Both the position numbers and the translations under genes were made by a program. Shown here piece by piece: positions 57,891 through 64,000 of a stretch of 64,000 nucleotides of DNA. Position 1 is the first letter of the stretch. Every line of letters starts with the position of its first letter. The notes below the pieces were generated by a model. The model was given only the letters and a program-made list of their open reading frames with translations, was not told where the DNA came from and did no database searches. Origin of the DNA: Diogma glabrata (Eukaryota > Arthropoda > Insecta > Diptera > Cylindrotomidae); contig OY856186.1 of assembly GCA_963693315.1 (NCBI GenBank), positions 367,144,359 through 367,208,358 of the forward strand. Direction: 5' to 3'.

Positions 57891-60800
57891 TTTTTTTTTT
57901 TTTTTTTAATAAAACGTGTTGTGTAATAGGGTTTAGAATATGTGTCACAACAACACATAAATACCTTTTAAGACCTAGGTCTAGACCTGGGTCCCACAAC
58001 AACTGGCGTTCTGATGTGTAGATTAACGCTTTTTTTAAACATCTGTGGGTTGAAGCCACCTGAGACTAAGTGTTCCGGCAAACTATTCCATTTGTACGCA
58101 GTTCGGACAAAGAAGTCTCTCTGCGATCTGCCAGTATGACAGCGCGGGATCTTTACCGTTTCACTGGTTGCGGCAGCCGATTGCCGAGTGGAACGGGGGT
58201 AAGAATAAGTTTGAGGCATGATGCCGCTGATTTCATCTGAGCACTGCTGATGACGATATTTGTAAAAAACAACGAGGTCAGCAACAGTGCGACGATGTTG
58301 TAGGGAATCAAGTTGTGATGTCAAAGTTCGATCACCTACAATTCGTATAGCTCGCTTTTGAACAGAGTCCAAGAGGGCCAAGATGGAAACAGAGGCAGCA
58401 CCCCAAACTTGACAGCAGTACTCCATACAGGGACGAATATAGGACTTATAAACATGGAGCAATTGGTATGGAGTGAAAAATTTTTTGCATCTATTTAGGA
58501 GGCCGAGTTTTTTAGACGCGCTTTTTGCCATCGCCATTACATGATCGTTCCAGAGTAGGTCATTTGAAACTGTGACACCCAATAAACGAATGTTTTTACA
58601 TTCACCTATTGGTTCATCACACATACTAAATAAAATATCTTTGGGGAACTCGGTCTTTAATCTGGAAACAATCAACAGCTGTGTTTTGGTGGAGTTGAAA
58701 TTGACAAGGTTTTGGTCACCCCAGTCGGCGACTTTATTCAGGTCTTTGTTCACGTTTATGGCAGCGTCTCTCCGGGCAGGATTAATTCGTTCGTGCATTT
58801 TACCTTTTGAAGGAAGGGGCTCGAACGACTTGTGCAGAGTACTATCATCTGCAAAACTATTTATTGGGTTGCTGGTGATTTTCAACAATTCGTTGATATA
58901 AATCAAAAATAGGGTTGGGGACAATACTGAGCCTTGGGGTACACCAGCGTTAATTAGTTTAGACTCAGAAGAATATCCGTCTAAGGTTACCGAAATGTAT
59001 CGGTCGGATAGAAAATTTTGAATCAGCTTCACAACATTGGGATGAAAACCGTACGCAACGAGCTTGTTGATTAAGTTGGCATGCCAGACTCGATCGAATG
59101 CCTTGGAGATGTCTAAAGCGATAACGTATGTTTCACCACCTTTATCAAGTATGCTGTTCCAACAATGCGCTACATAGTTTAATAGATCGGTAGTTGATCT
59201 TTTGTTTCGAAAACCGTATTGGCTGTCGGATATTAAATGATTTTCTTCCAGAAATTTTGAAATATGTGTATTAATATAATGCTCATAGACTTTGGATAGG
59301 ACCGATAGTAAAGCTATTGGCCTATAATTTGAGATATCGGATCTTGGTCCCTTTTTGGGGACGGGCTGGACATTTGCCAACTTCCAGCACGAGGGAAATA
59401 TACCAGATTTGTAGGATTGGTAGAATATTTTAGTTAAAGTTGGTGCAAGTTCTTTGGAAAAGGTTTTTAAAATAATGGGTGGAATATTGTCCATTCCTGA
59501 TGCTTTGTTGATGTTTAACCCCTTTAAAAGTTTAGCGACTATTTTGGGTTTGAAGTGAAGTTCATTCATATTAACTCCTGAATACTGGATTTGGGGTATT
59601 TCTTTAGGAGTTTCCAAAATAGTGGAGTTCAGAGCAAAGCGTTCAGCGAACAAGTTAGCTTTTCTTGCGGGATCATTGACGATTAAATCACCATCAATAA
59701 TAGGGGGAATAGAAAATTTTGTACCAGAATTTAAAGAATTAATGGCACTGTAGAAACTCTTGTCAGAAACAGACATAGACGTAAGTTTTGAGGCTTTCGC
59801 TCTGTCAATTTCGGACTTTTCGTTTGAGATAATCTGATTAGATATTTTGTTGGCCTTTAGATATTGGGATCGATTAGTGGGAGTTTTGTTATGAATCCAA
59901 ATATTAAATGATCTACGTTTGTTTCTAAGTGCCGTTTTGGCAGCTTTCGAATACAAGTATTTTTGTTTGGGTTTTACTATGGAGAAAGGGACAAATTTAT
60001 TTATAGCAAATTGGATGGTTTCTGTAAAGTTTTGAGCAGAAACATTTACATTGTCAGTGTAAAAACAATGACGGTCGAAAGGGAAACCATGGAAAAAATT
60101 TTGAAGACCACTCTTATCCATTTTTGAGTAGTGAAATATTTTACGGGGTTTGGGAGCTGTAGTTTTAAGTAAATCAGTTTTGATAACTGATGAGATTAAA
60201 TAATGATCAGAATTTCCAATACTACCTTTCGCAACATCGACACTCGTAATATCTGGCATTGTGGTAAGATAGAGATCTAGTAGAAAACTATTATCACCGC
60301 CATTACGGGGAGTGAAAGTCGGGCTTTTTACAATTTGGAATAGGCCCTGAGACGCGGCAAAAATTTCTGCCAGTTTTCCACTATTGTCAACATCGTCGGT
60401 CGATTTGGAGAATTCCAACCATGATTTGTTGTGGACGTTGAAGTCACCGGTAACGATAACTTCACAATTAGGGGACTTTGCTCTAATCTCGTCCATAATT
60501 TTTGTCAGTATATTAAAAAAGTTTGGGTTACGTTTGTTGGGGGACCGGTATAAAGCTATTGTAAAAAAAGTCATTTCTGGAAGAGAAATCTTTAAAACCA
60601 TTGTATTGAAGCCGTCACCGTGTAGTTCAAAATTTGGAAAGCGCGTGTACGCAACACTCTCATGAATGAATGCGCATACGCCCTGATGGAGTTTGAAAGC
60701 TGATTCGAGCCTATATTTGGAATTAAGCGATTCTATAAAGAGAAAATTTTCAGAAACTTGTGTTTCTGTAAGGAATAGAATGTTCGGTTTGTCGTGCTCA

Positions 60801-61427
60801 AGATGATGTTGCACGTGGTCATGGTTAGCGTTCAATCCGCAGATGTTTTGAACATGTATTTTAAAATTTTTTATTGATTCATATATGTTTTGTCCCTGCA
60901 AATTCCGTGGACATGCCGCTTTATGGGCGGGTGGATTGCGCAAATTTGCTTTACCACTTGCAGACTTATTTTTTTTCGGTTGTACTGCCATATATATATC
61001 AAAATGTTTATTTTATTTTTTTGTGTTTTATTTTAAAATGCATAACTAAGTAAAAAATCCTATCATACTACAAAACATGACATATGCCAATATTTCATGA
61101 TAAGATGAAGAAACAATAACAAAATAATAAGTGAAAAACAAATTGTGAGAAATTTGCAGAAAACAAAACAAAACTAAATGCCAATAATCCAGCTGATGCA
61201 GCGCACCCCAGACGCACCGCCCACCACTTCAATCGAGGCACAAAGCCCACACATAACTACGTGTTGGTTCGATTCCTCGGAAGAGCTAATGAGCGGTACC
61301 GCTACGGAACGCTGCCCAGCTAAGACTGGAAGTGCTGCCGTTGACTAATTAAAGTTCGTCCGCCAGCACCCTAAGATATCATCTTGGCTAATGACATCTC
61401 CTGCCATTGCCAGTGGTATGTGATATC
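57891..61427 (-). mobile_element. jockey-like LINE inserted in gag, minus strand
   Basis: A ~3.5-kb non-LTR element in the opposite direction to its host. The A tail reads as T at 57891-57907. A short 3' UTR, an intact 1007-codon ORF2 and a ~440-bp 5' part follow. The host gag frame rejoins across it (GLN to EPIK). A short target duplication of about 5-6 bases, CTAAAT on one side and CTAATG on the other, is likely but one base differs. The 5' part on the minus strand holds only a short cysteine-bearing frame (CGLCASIEVVGG...GVRC) resembling the start of a PHD-type ORF1, so ORF1 seems deleted. A truncated copy of the same family is at 32521-32704. Confidence 0.88.
57968..60991 (-). CDS. LINE ORF2 protein, endonuclease and reverse transcriptase
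   Basis: An intact 1007-codon frame starting MAVQPKKNKSASGKANLR, acting in target-primed reverse transcription. Domains: a basic N-terminus, an APE endonuclease (VQNICGLNANHDHVQHHL, FLTET, VTGDFNVHNKSWL, GNSDHYLISS), then RT with NKASGMDNIPPIILK, QPVPKKGPRSDISNYRPIAL, YGFRNKRSTTDLL, ALDISKAFDRVW, GVPQGSVLSPTLFLIYINEL and FADDSTLH (FADD at 58844-58855, residue ~713). The C-terminus, HIRTPVVVGPRSRPRS, is shared with the truncated copy at 32521. No RNase H. FADD instead of YADD is normal for jockey-group elements. It lacks a good ORF1, so it may need another copy in trans. Confidence 0.92.
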   Translation of the reverse strand: MAVQPKKNKSASGKANLRNPPAHKAACPRNLQGQNIYESIKNFKIHVQNICGLNANHDHVQHHLEHDKPNILFLTETQVSENFLFIESLNSKYRLESAFKLHQGVCAFIHESVAYTRFPNFELHGDGFNTMVLKISLPEMTFFTIALYRSPNKRNPNFFNILTKIMDEIRAKSPNCEVIVTGDFNVHNKSWLEFSKSTDDVDNSGKLAEIFAASQGLFQIVKSPTFTPRNGGDNSFLLDLYLTTMPDITSVDVAKGSIGNSDHYLISSVIKTDLLKTTAPKPRKIFHYSKMDKSGLQNFFHGFPFDRHCFYTDNVNVSAQNFTETIQFAINKFVPFSIVKPKQKYLYSKAAKTALRNKRRSFNIWIHNKTPTNRSQYLKANKISNQIISNEKSEIDRAKASKLTSMSVSDKSFYSAINSLNSGTKFSIPPIIDGDLIVNDPARKANLFAERFALNSTILETPKEIPQIQYSGVNMNELHFKPKIVAKLLKGLNINKASGMDNIPPIILKTFSKELAPTLTKIFYQSYKSGIFPSCWKLANVQPVPKKGPRSDISNYRPIALLSVLSKVYEHYINTHISKFLEENHLISDSQYGFRNKRSTTDLLNYVAHCWNSILDKGGETYVIALDISKAFDRVWHANLINKLVAYGFHPNVVKLIQNFLSDRYISVTLDGYSSESKLINAGVPQGSVLSPTLFLIYINELLKITSNPINSFADDSTLHKSFEPLPSKGKMHERINPARRDAAINVNKDLNKVADWGDQNLVNFNSTKTQLLIVSRLKTEFPKDILFSMCDEPIGECKNIRLLGVTVSNDLLWNDHVMAMAKSASKKLGLLNRCKKFFTPYQLLHVYKSYIRPCMEYCCQVWGAASVSILALLDSVQKRAIRIVGDRTLTSQLDSLQHRRTVADLVVFYKYRHQQCSDEISGIMPQTYSYPRSTRQSAAATSETVKIPRCHTGRSQRDFFVRTAYKWNSLPEHLVSGGFNPQMFKKSVNLHIRTPVVVGPRSRPRS

Positions 61428-61429
61428 TC

Positions 61430-61859
61430 TAATGAACCGATTAAGACAACAATATACGCATCGCGACCGAAAGACTTGAAGGACGCAATAGATCTTGCTC
61501 GTGAGATTGACACGCAAGATAGAGCACAGGTATTAAGCTACGGTTTTCGTAAAAAGAATTTTAAGACTAGCGGAATGTCTTACTCAAATAATGTTCAGAA
61601 AAATAATTTTAAAAAATATAGATATAATAATAATGGTCATACAAGTAGTACGAATAATAGAAATTATAATAATAATGGTAATAAAGGATTTAGCAATAAT
61701 AGAAATAATTACCAAAATAGCAATGGCTATAACAAGAATTTTAAAAATATTCCAAATTATGGAAACAATAGATTTAATAAAGTAAATATGATTAGCTCGG
61801 GAAACGACGAGCTAGTCCCCGAAGACGTAGATTCGAGGGACTTAGGGAATCAGAAATAG
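61430..61859 (+). CDS. gypsy-like element C, gag (C-terminal part)
   Basis: Continuation of the Gag interrupted at 57890. It reads EPIKTTIYASRPKDLKDAID, LAREIDTQDRAQVLSYGF, then a long Asn, Tyr and Lys-rich tail (NNGNKGFSNNRNNYQNSNGY) with no CCHC zinc knuckle, as in 17.6/297-type Gag proteins. It ends at 61859. An ATG at 61407 lies in the LINE end and is not the true start. The pol frame overlaps its end by up to 64 bases. Confidence 0.8.
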
Positions 61860-64000
61860 ATAACCCAATAAGAAAACGTAATATAAATAATAGCACTTCA
61901 AATTTCATAATGATTCACAATAATGTAACTAGATTTATAAGTAGCACATTTTTAATAGATACTGGAGCTGATATTTCACTCCTTAAAGAGAACGTATTAA
62001 AAGAAAATATAGAGTTAACAGACGATACTCGTAAAATAATTGGTGTAACAAAAGATGAATCGCACACTTTAGGTACGATTATAGCAACGTTAGATTTTGA
62101 TGGCGAGAAAATTAAGCAAAAATTTCACATAGTAAGTGAAGAATTTCCACTAGGAACTGATGGAATACTAGGACGAGATTTCCTAAGAAACAACTTATGT
62201 AAGATAGACTACGAAACGTATACTTTAGCAATTTATATAAACGGCACAGAAATTTTACTACCAATAAGAACCAAACTGAGAGAAGAGAACAACTTTAGAA
62301 TACCAGCACGTACACAGATGATGAAAGCAATAAATTTAAACGTAGCTGAAGATAGTGTAATCCTAGACGAAGAGATACAAGATGGTGTATTCATAGCCAA
62401 TTCAATAATACCAGAAAAAGGCATTACACATATAAAAATTCTAAACACACTTGATCATGAGATAACAGTCAAGAATATCTCACCAAGGATAGTACCACTC
62501 AGAGATTATGAAATTATGAATGTACGAGACAGCAAAATGAAGAATCTTGAAAAAGGAAGATACACGAAACTGTTAGAAGAATTAAAAATCGAAAACTTGG
62601 ATGATACAGCAAAACAATCAATTTTGGAAATTTGTGAACAATATTCCGATATTTTTCATTTAAAAGGAGATAATCTTACAACAAATAATTTCTACAAACA
62701 AACCATCACTACAATGGATAAAACACCAGTCTATATCAAGAATTATAGATTACCTCAATCTCAAATTGAAGAAATAAATAATCAAGTAGAAGAACTAATT
62801 AAAGGAGACATAGTAGAAGGATCGACAAGTTCATTCAATGCACCTCTATTAATCGTAAAGAAGAAAGGGGAAGAAAATACCAAATATCGACTTGTAGTCG
62901 ACTTCAGACAACTCAATAAGAAGATAGTAGATGATAAGTTCCCACTCACGAGATTGGACGACATATTAGACAGTCTCGGAAGAGCAAAGTATTTTACAAC
63001 ACTGGATTTGGCGAGTTCTTTCCACCAAATAGAACTTGAGAAGGATTCACGACCATTAACAGCATTCTCAACAAATAAAGGTCATTACCAATTTAAAAGA
63101 TTACCATTCGGCTTAAAAATATCAACTAATAGCTTTCAAAGAATGTTATCCATAGCACTAGCTGGTCTAGAAGCAGAAGCATTCCTATATGTCGATGATA
63201 TAATTATATTCGGGTGTAGCTTGAAACACCACAATATGAACCTGATCAAAACCTTAGAAAGATTGAGAAAATACAACTTAAAATTAAATCCAAGAAAATG
63301 CAATTTTTTACAAACCGAAGTAACTTATTTGGGGCACTTAATAACAAGTCAAGGCATAAAAACAGATCCGAAAAAATATGATATAGTTAAAGATTATCCT
63401 ATACCGAAAAATACTGATGAAGCTAAACGATTTACAGCATTTTGTAACTACTATAGAAGATTTATACCAAAATTCGCAGAAATCGCAAAACCATTGAACA
63501 ATTTAAACAAAAAAAACACAACGTTCGAATGGACTAAAGAATGTGAAGAGGCATTCACAACATTAAAAAACAAGCTGATCAATCCACCAATATTAAAATA
63601 CCCAAATTTTGAAGAGACATTCGTAATAACAACAGATGCATCGAATTACGCATTGGGAGCTGTGTTATCACAGGGAGAAATAGGAAATGATTTGCCGATT
63701 TCCTACGCTAGCCGATCATTAAATAAATACGAAATTAACAAGCCAATAATTGAAAAGGAACTGTTAAGTATACACTGGGCCATAAACTTTTTTAGACCGT
63801 ACGTCTATGGAAGAAAATTCACAGTGGTGACAGACCACAGGCCATTAGTGAGTCTGTTCACGCACAAAAATCCGTCATCAAAACTAACAAGGATCAGATT
63901 AGACTTATCTGACTATGATTTCCAAATCATTTATAAACAAGGAAAGATGAATGCAAACGCTGACGCATTATCTAGAATAGAAGTAAACTCAGACACGCTT
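61796..64000 (+). CDS. gypsy-like element C, pol (protease, RT, RNase H; runs off the window)
   Basis: Open in one frame from 61796 to the end of the window, in the -1 frame relative to gag. Domain order: protease (LIDTGADISLLK, DTG at 61958-61966; GILGRDFLRNN), RT (STSSFNAPLLIVKKKGEENT, YRLVVDFRQLNKK, TTLDLASSFHQIEL, RLPFGLKISTNSFQ, FLYVDDIIIFG with YVDD at 63188-63199), then RNase H (TTDASNYALGAVLSQG, EKELLSIHWAINFFRPYVYG, TDHRPL, NANADALSRI). All RT catalytic residues are present. Integrase and a possible env lie beyond the window. No stop or frameshift, so the element is better preserved than A and B. A -1 frameshift near 61796-61835 would be needed for Gag-Pol. Confidence 0.9.

Overview
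The window is about 64 kb of AT-rich eukaryotic DNA made almost entirely of transposable elements and simple or satellite repeats. No complete host gene is visible. The element set (LOA-like, jockey-like, CR1-like and RTE-like non-LTR elements, gypsy-like LTR elements, a Tc1 element, a Helitron relic), the long (TA)n tracts and the very AT-rich spacers point to an insect. A fly is my best guess; this is inference, because no species-diagnostic gene is present. There is no bacterial-style organisation: no operons, ribosome binding sites or CRISPR.

Layout. 1-15 kb: AT-rich non-coding DNA with a three-unit 330-bp tandem repeat, two long (TA)n arrays (about 193 and 386 bp), a 69-bp minisatellite, one short exon-like segment (10601-10679) and a possible BEL-like LTR. 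15.3-27.2 kb: a decayed LOA/R1-like LINE (endonuclease, reverse transcriptase, RNase H), split first by a Tc1 transposon with TA target duplication and again by 3.75 kb of unclassified DNA. It is followed by four near-identical copies of a 793-bp unit that carries decayed ORF1-like sequence. 27.5-34.3 kb: two 5'-truncated copies of one LINE tail, a piggyBac-like TTAA MITE, a fold-back repeat with a tRNA-like centre, a broken gypsy-like element holding a truncated jockey-like LINE, and a second gypsy fragment. 36.2-38.4 kb: an RTE-like LINE relic. 39.3-46.3 kb: a CR1-group LINE (PHD-type ORF1, ORF2) that is nearly intact except for a 2152-bp DNA transposon inserted in ORF2. That transposon has ~510-bp inverted repeats, a 3-bp AAA duplication, and a minus-strand gene relic with XPG/FEN-like sequence and an eight-cysteine cluster; I read it as an Academ-like element. 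46.4-47.7 kb: a Helitron PIF1-type helicase relic on the minus strand. 48-51 kb: dispersed and tandem AT-rich repeats. 51.4-55.3 kb: a second decayed gypsy pol. 55.3-64 kb: a better preserved gypsy-like element (possible LTR and primer site, small membrane-protein ORF, gag, pol) that runs off the window. Its gag is split by a jockey-like LINE in the opposite orientation with an intact 1007-codon ORF2.

The genes do not work together as a pathway. The window records successive nested insertions: Tc1 into LOA, Academ-like into CR1, jockey-like into gypsy gag, and a truncated jockey copy into another gypsy. The most interesting signals are the Academ-like element, the 793-bp tandem array, the piggyBac-like MITE with repeated 18-22 bp palindromes, and the small membrane-protein ORF upstream of the gypsy gag.
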